Both the position numbers and the translations under genes were made by a program. This document shows positions 49,723-59,385 of a DNA stretch of 64,000 nucleotides, piece after piece. How positions within the stretch are numbered: the stretch's first letter is position 1; each line of letters begins with the position of its first letter. The notes under the pieces were generated by a model. That model searched no databases and was not told the origin of the DNA. It saw only the letters and a program-made list of their open reading frames with translations. This DNA is from Notolepis coatsorum (lineage: Eukaryota > Chordata > Actinopteri > Aulopiformes > Paralepididae), in NCBI GenBank assembly GCA_963971535.1, contig OZ020594.1:118517127-118581126 (forward strand), written 5' to 3'.

Positions 49723-50188
49723 TTTTTTTTATCTACTTTTTCTCCCATTTTCAATTTTTCTCCCATCCCAATTTCGTATCGTTCAATTCTACCCTCCCCT
49801 GTCTCGAACGCTGTTAGGCCATGCCTCCCACAGGCCGGCTGCAATGTGGACGAAGCCTTACATCACGTGTCCCCTCCGGTACTCGAGGAAGCAGCAGTCG
49901 CATCTTTTCACCTGCACAGCGCGATCTCTCAGCGTCGGGGGTCTGCATGGGAGGGCACGCCGCCCCTGTCGCTTCCTGATTCTGCTGCGCAGGCGCACCA
50001 ACCGACCTGTAGGAGTCGCTGTCCACAACGTCCGATCCCCACCCATCAGCTTCCCACCCCCTAATACTGCCAATTGTATTAGTATGAACGACCAGCCAAG
50101 CTGATAGCAATGCGGAGAGCTGGGCTCGAACCCAGCGTCTCCTGCATTGGTGGTGAGCGCCTTGCCCACTGCACCACCTAGCCGCCCT
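49723..50188 (-). mobile_element. tRNA-headed SINE, subfamily A, minus strand, 16-bp duplication
   Basis: Flanked by CAAAGGCTGCCTTTCT at 49707-49722 and 50189-50204. On the minus strand the head GGCGGCTAGGTGGTGCAGTG and GGGTTCGAGCCCAG are on the right, the tail on the left. It is close to the copy at 6318. Confidence 0.9.
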
Positions 50189-50407
50189 CAAAGGCTGCCT
50201 TTCTGTAATCTTCTACAAGTTACCAAGTAATAACTGGAGAAACGCGCCGTGGCTCCCTCTTCCCTCTCGACACAAGCTGAAACTACTGTTTGGGTTAGGG
50301 GGGTGCGGGGCGCACCACTGTGAAGGAAGGGTGTGCTGCATTTACAACACAAGACAAAATGAGAGCCACGCGGCACTATTAGTTTTATCTCTATTATCTT
50401 GGGCTGT

Positions 50408-50542
50408 TAGTAGGGTCATCTGTGGCACTTCCGTGACCGTGGAGAGCGAAGGTCCGTTTCTCAATGGATTTGTCATCTAGGAGGGTTAATAAACAAATTT
50501 AGCCGGGGTGTATTTTTTTAAAAGGCGGGGGAAATTCGTGAG
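50408..50542 (+). repeat. Left terminal inverted repeat of the 50408-54331 element
   Basis: 135 bp from TAGTAGGGTCATC to AATTCGTGAG. It includes AGGAGGGTTAATAAACAAAT and CCGGGGTGTATTTTTTTAAA. Homology to the right repeat stops abruptly at both ends. Confidence 0.9.
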
Positions 50543-50847
50543 TTGATTAATATACAGTATTAAGTACACAGAAGTAATCTCTGAGGTCAATAAAGTCAAT
50601 GTTTGTGTGTAAACAACAGTTACTGATTTGCGGTTTTCCATTAAATAGGGTATACTGAGAATATGGTGTCCAGTTCATACCATCACATTTTCATAATGAA
50701 CCAACAATTATTTTGCACTATAGCCTAACATAAAATAGTATTCTGTATGCTAAAGCTAGCAAGGTTAGTCGCTTGTGCCGAATTTAACCCTTGTGCGCTA
50801 CTTATTTATTTATCTTACTTTGGTGTTAACAAAAACTCTGGGTCCGA

Positions 50848-51276
50848 ATGTACCACCTCACTGGACAGCGCACTACCACTGCTATCTACCTGGGCGTAAA
50901 TGTCCATGGCATGACAAGGAGTAAAGATCTGGTAGACACTCTGCACAAGAGTGGTGTCTGCATCAGCTATGCAGATACACTGCTCCTCTATGACCACTGG
51001 GCTCTGATGGATGTGGAGCAGAAGTGTACAGAACTGACAAAGGTTTGCCAGTACAGATGCCCCCCTGGTAGCAAGAGTGAACCACCTGCTCGTCCCAGGG
51101 TAGATCCACCAGTGGATGGGTCAGCTCTGCAGCGTGCTCGGAGCGTGATACATGCACTGTCTCGTGTAGACAATCATGGTACAAGACCACCACCTGAAGA
51201 GCAGCGAGTTCCAGGATACAGTGGTGCCCAGTCCTGCTGTCATCCACCACCCAACAAGAGCAAGCCTTACTACCAC
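50848..51276 (+). CDS. Unassigned element protein, upstream block
   Basis: The frame reads TTAIYLGVNVHGMTRSKDLV then DTLHKSGVCISYADTLLLYD and a charged-Pro tail. The HGMTRSKDLVDTLHKSGVCIS pattern resembles animal and fungal repeat-encoded proteins of the DUF6589 type as I remember them; I cannot confirm that. The frame is cut where the hAT element begins. It may start upstream of 50848, since the frame before it is unclear. Confidence 0.5.
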
Positions 51277-52485
51277 TAGGGATGGGTATCGTTAGGATTT
51301 TATCGATACTACTACTCTTATCGATACTGCTTAACGGTTCGGTGCTTTATCGATACTCTTATCGGTTCTTTTTGGTTCTTTTTTTGCAAGAAAAAAAGAC
51401 AATTAATTAAGAACAGAATTAACATTGCTTTATTATTTATAAATACAACTTTATAAATAAGTATTATAAATAAATATAATTTCTTCAGCAACAGCAGCAG
51501 CAATGTTCTTTTATATATCTTTATAAATAAATATAATAAATTAATATAATTTCTTCAGCAACAGCAGCAACAATGTTTTAAATGTGTCTGACTCTGAATT
51601 ATAGACTTTTTATAATAAACAACAAATGCAAAAGGCTAACAGAACTGTGACACTCGTTCACCCTATCCTCTGTCATCCTTCCTCTAGCTGCTAGGGAGAA
51701 AGGACTTTGGGTGGTGGAGGGAGGTAGAGGGAGGATGTGTGGTGGCCCTGGGCTCACTGGGCTGGGACATAGTGGCTGACGCCTCAGCTTGACGATCTAT
51801 AACAAGTTTAGATTGTAGTATTTGTAGCTAAACAATTGTTTTGTTTATTAGCCTATTTGTAATAATTCGTTATTAGCCTAGGCAACTCCGTATCTTGGCT
51901 TACGGCTGCAGTGGATGCAGATGGAACACTGCGCGCAAGGCAGTCGAATACGCGCATTTCTGCACACTAATATCATGTTTTGCCAACAGATGTTTTGATA
52001 AATTGATTTGCTCGTATTGCCACCCTTACTGGCAAATGTTTTGTTGCACTTGTGGCAACGTGCATTGTCGGCATTGACCCTTGTAAAGTATATCCATACT
52101 TTAGAACGCTTCGCTCTATCCGCCATGATCACGACTCGGTGCATGCAGAGCTGCTGTCTGTGTGCAGAGCGCTATAGCACGGGGCGTCGGGGACAGAACT
52201 TTCATTAAGGAGTACCCGTATGTAGTACCCGTATGTCTATGTGTAGCACTAGCGAGCGACTCGCGAGGAGTGTGTGTAATAATTGACTCGCTGGCTGCGG
52301 CTCGCTTCTCGTGCAGAGACAGAGAGAGGATCGTTCGCAACTTTTAAATAATAATAATAATAATAATAATAATTTCTCTAGAGTATCGATAGCAGTACCG
52401 AGGACGTCAGAGCTTATAAATACTCCGGTATTTTCTAATATAGTACCGGTTCCCGTTTAAAACCGGGGTCCGGGGGGCATCCCTA
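51277..52485. mobile_element. hAT element, 1209 bp, with BED zinc-finger remnant
   Basis: Left end TAGGGATGGGTATCG and right end GGGGGCATCCCTA are short inverted repeats. The 8-bp duplications ACTACCAC lie at 51269-51276 and 52486-52493. Internally there are TATCGATAC iterations on the left, an (AAT)n tract near 52346, and on the minus strand a BED-type zinc finger. The transposase catalytic part is absent, so it is a deletion derivative. Confidence 0.87.
51895..52126 (-). pseudogene. BED-type zinc finger exon of a hAT transposase
   Basis: The minus strand starts MADRAKRSKVWIYFTRV at 52126 and continues NARCHKCNKTFASKGGNTS; a one-base shift then leads into LSKHLLAKHDI. The aromatic W-IYF, C-x2-C and H-x4-H are the zinc-ligand layout of BED fingers found at the N-terminus of hAT transposases, where they bind the transposon ends. 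Confidence 0.75.
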
Positions 52486-53102
52486 ACTACCACACAACAT
52501 ACAATGAACCTCCAAGCAAGTCAGTGGTGAATGACATCATGGTGAAACATGTGGAGGCCATGCGGCTGAAGAATATTCCATTCTCCTTTCTTGTTGGTGA
52601 CCTGCCCACCTACAAGACGATCACTCGGCTCAAGGCGGAGAATCCAGAAATGTTCAAGGACATCATCCCAATCCTCTGAGCTTTCCACCAGCTGATGTCC
52701 TACATCTATGCCATCTACAAGAGATTCAAGGGCTCTGGAATGGCAGACACTCTGGTTACAGCAGGGGTAGTAGTGGAGGGGTCGGTAGACCAAGCACTAC
52801 GAGGAAAGCACTACAGACGGGGCGTGCGGTGCATCCTGCTCTTGAGAGAGGTTCTTATCCAAAATCAACTGTCAAAGATTCTTGAGCACAAAGAACTATC
52901 GGAAGACATCAAGGAGAACCTCAACATTCTGCGGAATGCACTGACTGAAACTCAAGAGGCTCTACAGACGGCTTACTGTGATCTTGAGAATGATGGCGAC
53001 ATGAAGGAGCTGATCAACAGAGTTTATAAGAAGCCTGGTACAGACATGGGGGCCATTAGGCTACTAGTTGATCAATTATTATTTTGGAGTGCTATTTGTT
53101 GA
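52486..53102 (+). CDS. Unassigned element protein, downstream block
   Basis: It reads PPSKSVVNDIMVKHVEAMRL, FLVGDLPTYKTITRLKAENP, then an in-frame TGA at 52678-52680, then AFHQLMSYIYAIYKRFKGSG, MADTLVTAGVVVEGSVDQAL, RGKHYRRGVRCILLLREVLI and a helical C-terminal region ending at 53102. A VGDLPTY Asp followed by a conserved FH some 25 residues on is a layout seen in RNase-H-fold transposases, but I infer this only by analogy. Confidence 0.5.
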
Positions 53103-53674
53103 AGCACCATAGTTATACAAAAGTTACAAAACATATATTAAGAAAAAAAAGAAAGAAAAAAAAAACACCTCCCTTTTGACTGTTCACCTTGTCGTGGTAA
53201 GGGAGCTTGAGTACCTCAGTGAACCCTGAGACCTATGCCAGTAGGAGGAAACTCCTAGCAGGTTTTTACCAACCCGGACAGGTCTAGGGTGAGGGGTCAG
53301 ACAAAGCTGTCAGACAACCTTGTGGAAACAGCATCTGGGGCCAATAATCCACCCTGCTGAAGCAAACGGGGGTGATCATGTCTCCAACTTTCACAGATGG
53401 ATGGAGTATGGTGGAAGATAGCCACATATCCCCTCTGTCCATAACTCAACTCATCATGAGCAGAGCTTTCATTAGAGCCTAATATGAAGGCTCTGTGACT
53501 ATTTTGAAAAAAATCCATTTTGGAGCTAAAATTTGGCAGCCATCTTGCATTTGAAGGTCAACAATAGGTCAAATCATTATATAAACACCAAATATGTATT
53601 CCTTGATCAAAATAAGCTCTGAAACCATGTATTGTGCATCATTGTAGGTCAAATCATTAAAAAGTTCATTTCCA
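53103..53674. other. Element 3' part with LINE/SINE-like fragment
   Basis: 53165-53330 (CACCTTGTCGTGGTAAGGGA, CCAACCCGGACAGGTCTAGG) resembles a known fish retroposon 5' or body segment. 53520-53674 carries AGGTCAAATCATTA twice and GGCAGCCATCTTG, echoing GGCAGCCATTTTG at 54176. No further gene. Confidence 0.45.
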
Positions 53675-54157
53675 GGCGGTTAGGTGGCGTAGCGGAGATT
53701 GCGTTCGTCACCAACCCCGGAGCTGTGAGCTGGATTCGCCGGTTCGAATCCAGCTCACAGCTCCGGGGTTGTCACCAGCTTGGCTGGCCGTTCACACTAA
53801 TACAATTGGCTGTATTAGAGGGTGGGAGAAGCTGGCGGGGTGGGTCCGGGTTGTTGTAAACAGCAACTCCTACAGTTCGGTCGGGGCGCCTGCTAAGCGC
53901 GGATAGGACCTGAGTGGGATAGTGTGATCCTTCCACACGCTACGCCCTCTCAGGGAGGATCCGCGCTGCCAGGTGAAAAGAAGCGGTTGATTGGCTGGAC
54001 GTGTGTCGGAGGAAGCACGTGATAGCCTCCACTCTCCCAGATGATCTGACTGTGGGGGGTAAGTGCGCAGCGACCAGGAAGGGGACTGGGAATTGGCATA
54101 CGACTAACATTGGGATGGGAGAAAATCTGAGGAAAATGGAGGGGGAAAAAGATAAAA
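53675..54157 (+). mobile_element. tRNA-headed SINE, subfamily B, 16-bp duplication, palindromic head
   Basis: Flanked by AAAAAGTTCATTTCCA at 53659-53674 and 54158-54173. Head GGCGGTTAGGTGGCGTAGCG. The B-box region is a perfect palindrome with 27-bp arms (53712-53738 and 53745-53771) and a 6-nt loop. Body and tail as in 38262. Confidence 0.9.
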
Positions 54158-54196
54158 AAAAAGTTCATTTCCACGGCAGCCATTTTGGATTTTGGT

Positions 54197-54331
54197 CTCA
54201 CGAATTTTTCCCGCCTTTTAAAAAAATACACCCCGGCTAAATTTGTTTATTAACCCTCCTAGATGACAAATCCATTGAGAAACGGACCTTAGCTCTCCAC
54301 GGTCACGGAAGTGCCACAGATGACCCTACTA
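54197..54331 (-). repeat. Right terminal inverted repeat of the 50408-54331 element
   Basis: The complement of 50408-50542, 132 of 135 bases identical by eye. It begins CTCACGAATTTTTCCCGCC and ends GATGACCCTACTA. Confidence 0.9.
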
Positions 54332-54351
54332 TGTATGAGAAGGGAGCTTCT

Positions 54352-55082
54352 CACATGGGCAAAACGGTCCATTCTCTTCGGTTCAAATAACAAACTCAGC
54401 AAGACCGACGGCTTCTCAGTTACAGTGGGTGACAATATTGTCACAAGGAAAGATGAAATTACATACCTGGGTTCCATCCTAGAGGCTAATTTTTCCTGTG
54501 ACAAAATGGCATCCAATGTAATAAAAAAAGTCAACCAACGAACTCTATTCTTGTACCGGATCTCCTCACTGGTAAACAAGAATACCCTGAAGACTCTGGC
54601 AGGAGCACTCATTCAAGGGTACTACGACTATGCTTGCACCTCATGGTACCAAAGCACCTCAAAGGCACTAAAAGCCAAATTACAAACATCTCAAAACAAA
54701 CTAGTCAGACTACTGCTTGACCCTGACTCCTAGAACCCACCTCACCCCTGCCCACTTTGACAACCTAGGATGGCTTAGAGTAGAGTACAGCAACTTGCAA
54801 TGGGCCTGGTCTACAAGATACACTACACGACCAAGGTACCCATGTACATGTCACTTCCCAAAGGTCAGTGAATACCACGATCACAACACCAGAGGGAGCT
54901 CCACAAATCATGTTAAACCCAGATTCGGCTCAAACAAGGGACTAAACACGTTTCGCAATTATGCCACATCAATGTGGAACGCCCTACCCAAAGCTGTAAA
55001 GGAATGTGAATCACTACCCACTTTCAAAAACACTCTCAAAGAAACTGGCCCCTACAAATGTCCTAACCCAGTTGTACAGTAA
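54352..55082 (+). mobile_element. LINE 3' fragment, same family as 1-400
   Basis: The plus strand reads SILFGSNNKLSKTDGFSVTV, ITYLGSILEANFSCDKMASN, FLYRISSLVNKNTLKTLAGA, then after a frame break NTRGSSTNHVKPRFGSNKGL and SMWNALPKAVKECESLPTFK. This is the thumb and C-terminal part of a Jockey/CR1-group reverse transcriptase. It is 5'-truncated, starts about 20 bp right of the inverted-repeat element, and ends with a TAA at 55082. Confidence 0.85.
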
Positions 55083-55194
55083 ATGACCAAGTATGGCTTT
55101 GTCAGTATTCCAATGTACAGTGTCCCACCCCCTACCCAACCCGTTAGGTTGTCGTGAAGCGAGCGTATTAGCAGGTAGCTGTGTTGCGCATTAC

Positions 55195-55460
55195 GAGGGC
55201 AGCGGTGGCCTAAAGGTTAGAGAAGCGGGTTTGTGACCGGAAGGTTGCCGGTTCGATCCCCGGGACCGGCAGGAACACCAACCGCTGAAGCAAGGCACTT
55301 AACCCCCAACTGCTCCAGTGGAGTTGCTCAGTGGCCAATGGTGTCAACTGTGGTTGTACTGGGCAGCTCCCAGGTGTGAATGGAAATGTGTGAATGTGAA
55401 GCAGGGCGTTCCTGAAAAAGAGCATCTGTGCTCAGCGAACCTACCCTGGGTAAATAAAGG
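55195..55460 (+). mobile_element. tRNA-derived SINE (GCAGCGGTGGCCTAAAGG head)
   Basis: Head GCAGCGGTGGCCTAAAGGTT with B box GCCGGTTCGATCCCCGGG, body CAAGGCACTTAACCCCCAAC, tail CCCTGGGTAAATAAAGG followed by A-rich sequence. The head is similar to a tRNA but has an extended body, so it is not called as a tRNA gene. Confidence 0.82.
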
Positions 55461-55519
55461 CGAAAAAAGAAAATAGAAAAAAAAATTAACCTGTAAAACC
55501 CATATTGAGCTATATATTA

Positions 55520-56046
55520 ACTGTTCTGTTCTCAACCATAATTTTCGTTGGACAATAAACCTTACAAACTACATCAGCTGCAGCATGGACATTAAACTCT
55601 GTCAACATCCACAACTTCTTTTGTTACCAGAGTATAAAAACATCTAGTAGGTGCATTGTGGCGCATTGTCAATTTATTAGTTAATGACAAGCGGCCACTA
55701 ACGTTATTTAAATTGTTCCTGTTAATAATAATTAACATAAGTAGCATGGTAATAATACGTAGGTTATTGATCAATGAATGTATTGATAAATTAATAGTGT
55801 ACAAATGATACACCAGTAGAAGTCATGTTATTTGCTCATTGTCCTTGCTGTGTCGCCAGCCGTCGCCTCAAAAAATAGGATTGAGGCGATATTTAGCCAG
55901 GCAACAGAAGTTGCTGCGTGATCGTCGCTCGAAAACCTCCTGCCGTGTGGGTTGTCTCATTCATAACAATGGAAGCGATACAAGTCGGTCGCCTCGCTTA
56001 AAAAATCGTTGCCTGGCAAAAATCACCCACTGTGTGCGTTGGGCTT
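55520..56046. repeat. Dispersed repeat, copy 2 (pair with 45226)
   Basis: Matches 45226-45808 in the same orientation with a few small gaps (for example CACTATAGCTTCTCCAACTAACG there, CACTAACG here). It ends GCCTGGCAAAAATCACCCAC. Confidence 0.65.
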
Positions 56047-56291
56047 AAGGGAGCCTATTCCATTATCGATCATGATTAACTAAATTGCAAACATGGACAA
56101 AATCTGGGCAGAGGAAGTCCGAAAATATAGCTATTCGTACAACATGACGCAGCCACCTACCTAGTGGTTCGGCGGTGTACTGCAACCCACAAACTGACGT
56201 GGAAGTATGCCGGTCTAGCTCCCACGCGCAATATATCGGCGACAGCTGACGTTGAAGCATATCTCTGCCTTATCCTGTTAACTGCTATGTC

Positions 56292-56489
56292 TTAACCCTT
56301 TCACTGCCACACTACAGAAGGTTAACCCTTTACTATCACCGTCGGTAGTGTGATAGTAAAGGGTTAACCTTATGTAGTGTGGCAGTGAAAGGGTTAACCT
56401 GCTGTTGTGTGACAGTGAAAGGGTTAACCTTCTGTGTATTGTCGCAGTGAAAGGGTTAAGCTGCTGTTGTGTGGCAGTGAAAGGGTTAA
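56292..56489. mobile_element. Palindromic TTAA-bounded MITE (foldback), copy 2
   Basis: Begins TTAACCCTTTCACTGCC and ends GGCAGTGAAAGGGTTAA. The inner hairpin has 47-bp arms (56293-56339 and 56350-56396) with one mismatch and a 10-nt loop. Three further tandem units of GTGTGGCAGTGAAAGGGTTA type follow to the right. Confidence 0.78.
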
Positions 56490-56699
56490 CTAAATAAACA
56501 GCCTCAAAAGAATACGCCTCTTCTTGTATGGTTTAAAGTCAGATTTGTGCGTTACCACCACACATTCTAAGATGGCAGCCTCAGTAAAGGTTGTAACCTT
56601 TTGATCATTTACCTATCTCAAGCCACGCCTATTGCCTTTTGGCTTTGTACACCACCACAATGGAATTCACCAGGTGAATGGTGTAGAAATGTCTTATGT

Positions 56700-57200
56700 T
56701 CCATGGCCAGGTGTGTGTTATTCCCTCATTGTTTAATTTACAAGGAGCATACAAGTTTTAAGAGTTAATTTCAAGTGTGGTATTTGCATTTGGAATCTGT
56801 TGCCGTCAACTCTCAATATCGGGTCCAAAGAGCTGTCACTATCAGTAAAGCAAGGCATCATTATGCTGGAAAATCTAAACAAACCCATCGGAGAGATCTA
56901 AAAAATTCAAATAAAAGTTGTGTTCATATCCATTGTTTGGTACATTCTTAAAAAGAAAGGAAGTCCTGGTGAGCTCAGCGACGCCAAAAGACCACGCCGT
57001 GGAAGACCACGCCACGGAAGACCAGCTGTGGTGTATAATGGAAGATTTCTTTCCCTGGTGGAGAAAAACCCCTTCATAACAGCTGACCAGATGAGGAACA
57101 CTCTCCTGGATTTAGGCATATCTGTGTCACGGTCAACAATCAGGAGCAGACTGATTGAATACAGAGGATTCGACAGACCATTGGTAAGCCTCTAAAACGG
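56700..57200 (+). pseudogene. Tc1-type transposase N-terminal fragment
   Basis: The plus strand encodes a paired-like DNA-binding domain: ELSLSVKQGI, VWYILKKKGSPGELSDAKRP, RRGRPRHGRPAVV, then FLSLVEKNPFITADQMRNTL and LGISVSRSTIRSRLIEYRGF. The GRPR hook and two helix-turn-helix halves are typical of Tc1 elements. There is a stop and a frame change before it, and no catalytic domain follows. A different family from 9501-11712. Confidence 0.78.
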
Positions 57201-57453
57201 GAAGTTCTGGAACAACATCCTATGTTATCTGAGGAAGAGGAGATACTCAAGTTAATTGAGATACTAGTTGTCTTGCGTTTGCTAAAAATTATGGAGGTTT
57301 AACATATATATTTAGATTTCCATCATTGATATTGGATCTGTGTCGTCTCATCACATTGGTGCCCACCACAATTGCTTCTAGAGAGTTGCCACATGGATTA
57401 GAATGTAGATTTTGGACCCAGTGACAATTTGGATCTGGCTGCTTTTCTTTCAT

Positions 57454-57747
57454 TTAACCCTTGTGTGGTATTTGTATTTGTTACTCGCCCAATGTTTGGG
57501 GGTCTGATGGACCCACAACATTACTGGGATTTTAAAACTGTAAATCCAAAACAATTCATGTAGAAATACTTAACGGATGGTAAACTCTCAATTACAAAGT
57601 AATATATTACAGAATGTGTTTTATGCCCTTCACATAATGTGAGCCAATGCCAATGAGTCATGTTAAGAAAAGTATTAATTGTATCATTTCTCTTTTAGTA
57701 AACATTGAAAACTGGTCTCACAGACCCGAACACCACACGAGCGTTAA
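57454..57747. mobile_element. Short TTAA-bounded MITE, 294 bp
   Basis: Left end TTAACCCTTGTGTGGTATTT and right end ACACCACACGAGCGTTAA are imperfect inverted repeats with TTAA at both ends. GGTCTGATGGACCCACA near the left end and TCTCACAGACCCGA near the right are subterminal inverted motifs. piggyBac-type by its target. Confidence 0.75.
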
Positions 57748-57939
57748 AAAGGAATTACTAATTGAATTGGGTTCCAAAAGCATAGCAGAAAAGGGTCTCC
57801 AGGTTATGCTGAGGTCCTCCTAGTGCCTCCCAGAATGCACCTCTGTCAACCCTCTATTGACCATATTGGATGTTATAATTACCAGAGCAGTATTTAATCA
57901 CTCAAACATTATATAAATGTGGGTGTCATGTTCCCTCAG

Positions 57940-58021
57940 GATGCAGAGTCTGCCAGTCTGCTGCAGCCCGTGGCTATCTTTGTGGGGTCTGAGAACGTCT
58001 CACAGCTCTTAGAGCCGAAAG
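57940..58021 (+). CDS. Second host gene, candidate exon g
   Basis: Between GTTCCCTCAG and GTACAG. It reads DAESASLLQPVAIFVGSENV then SQLLEPK plus one base. It joins exon f in phase 0 and exon h in phase 1. Confidence 0.6.
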
Positions 58022-58090
58022 GTACAGACAACACAACCCTACAGTATACATGTATATTCATTAACCCACATTCATTAACCACATTTTCAG

Positions 58091-58128
58091 GAGTGCCCAT
58101 CCATGTTCAAAATCTAAAAATGTTAAAG
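58091..58128 (+). CDS. Second host gene, candidate exon h
   Basis: Between ACATTTTCAG and GTAAAG. It completes a Gly codon and reads VPIHVQNLKMLK. Short but phase-consistent on its 5' side. Confidence 0.45.
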
Positions 58129-58204
58129 GTAAAGACGGCCAAAGTTGGAACACTGGGCCTTCAGATGCTCATGAACCGATGCATAGCAAAGCCTGTTAAC
58201 ACCT

Positions 58205-59148
58205 AGTTCAAGTTCTTTAATAGTTGTCATACAGAAGTACAGAATACTTTCATACAAAATGCTTCTTACTGTTACGCTCCAGAGACTGTGCTAGACAAGA
58301 TAGTATCAAATAACATAATAACATAATATAGCATGAATTTAGAAGAAAAAAAATGAGGTCACAGTGTTCGGTATAGACATATGTACAATGTTCTGAGTTA
58401 CCATATAATATACAATACACAATACTATGCAGTGTACTAATGTACAGTACTATCTAGTGCAAAGCAGAAATGGGATGAGGTACAATTTTAGGTACAATTT
58501 ACAGTAAGGTGTACGAGTTGTAGTGCAATCCTTCATCCATAAATATAAAGTGTGGGGAGTGGGTGCTACAGTGTGTTTGTTTAAAGTGGGTGTGTGCTAT
58601 AAAGTGTGTGGAGTGGGTGCTACAGTGTGTTTGTTTAAAGTGAGTGTGTGCGTGTGGATGTGTGTGCTATGTGCGTTTGGTGGTTGTTGTTGTGTAGTGT
58701 TCATTCATTGTTCGTTTAGCAGCCTGATGGCCTGGGGATAGAAGCTACTTCTGAGTCTTTCTGTGCTCGCCTTGAGACTCCGGTATCGCTTGCCTGACCG
58801 CAGCAGTTCAAAGAGGCAGTTGTTCGGGTGACTGGAGTCTTTAATGATTCTCTTAGCCTTGCCCTTGCAACGCTTGTAGTAAATGTTCTGGAGGGTGGGG
58901 AGCCCCCCTCCAATTGTGCGTTCGGCTGAACGTGTCACTCTTTGTAGTCTGCTTCGGTCTTTTGCAGTGCTATTCCCAAACCAGGAGGTGATGTTGCCGG
59001 TCAAGATGCTCTCTATTGTACATGAGTAGAAGTTCTTAAGGATCTTCTGGCTGACTTGGAACTTCCTTAGGCGCCTGAGGAAGTATAGGCGTTGTCGTGC
59101 CTTCTTCACCACACTGTTAATGTGTGTGGTCCATGTCAAGTCCTCGCT
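58205..59148 (-). mobile_element. L2-like LINE, 5'-truncated, near-identical to 41697
   Basis: The minus strand encodes [20 protein letters not shown] through IRLLNEQ, the last 150 residues of the reverse transcriptase ORF, and a 3' UTR nearly base-for-base the same as 41697-42645. It lies in an intron of the second gene, antisense to it. Confidence 0.9.
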
Positions 59149-59315
59149 TGTGTTCGCTAGTTTGTGTTTCATGTTTTTCTTTATTATTATTTAAACCGTT
59201 CACTTTCAAACTGGAGACTTGATCACGTTGAAGAAAACAAAATATTTGATGTAAAGCATACATGTATGTTTGCTTTTTGTTTATTTAATATTGAAATGAA
59301 CAACCTCTCCAACAG

Positions 59316-59344
59316 GATCCAGTCAGGCCAAGCCAGCCAGGAGG
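59316..59344 (+). CDS. Second host gene, candidate exon i
   Basis: Between CTCTCCAACAG and GTGAGG. It reads DPVRPSQPG plus two bases, in phase 0 with exon h. Short and not distinctive. A (GGAT)n tract starts just inside the next intron. Confidence 0.35.
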
Positions 59345-59350
59345 GTGAGG

Positions 59351-59385
59351 ATGGATGGATGGATGGATGGATGGATGGATAAATG
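59351..59385. repeat. (GGAT)n microsatellite
   Basis: About eight copies of GATG starting right after the donor of candidate exon i. Confidence 0.9.

Larger units (their letters stand above)
50408..54331. mobile_element. DNA element with 135-bp terminal inverted repeats and an unassigned coding region
   Basis: 50408-50542 and the complement of 54197-54331 are 135 bp each with only three differences. Ends are TAGTAGGGTCATCTGTGG and its complement. Immediate flanks are TGT on both sides, a possible 3-bp target duplication (weak, could be chance). Between the repeats are two blocks of one plus-strand coding region (50848-51276 and 52486-53102) separated by a 1.2-kb hAT element, and a 483-bp SINE next to the right repeat. 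Without the nested insertions the element would be about 2.2 kb. I do not recognise the superfamily. Confidence 0.72.
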
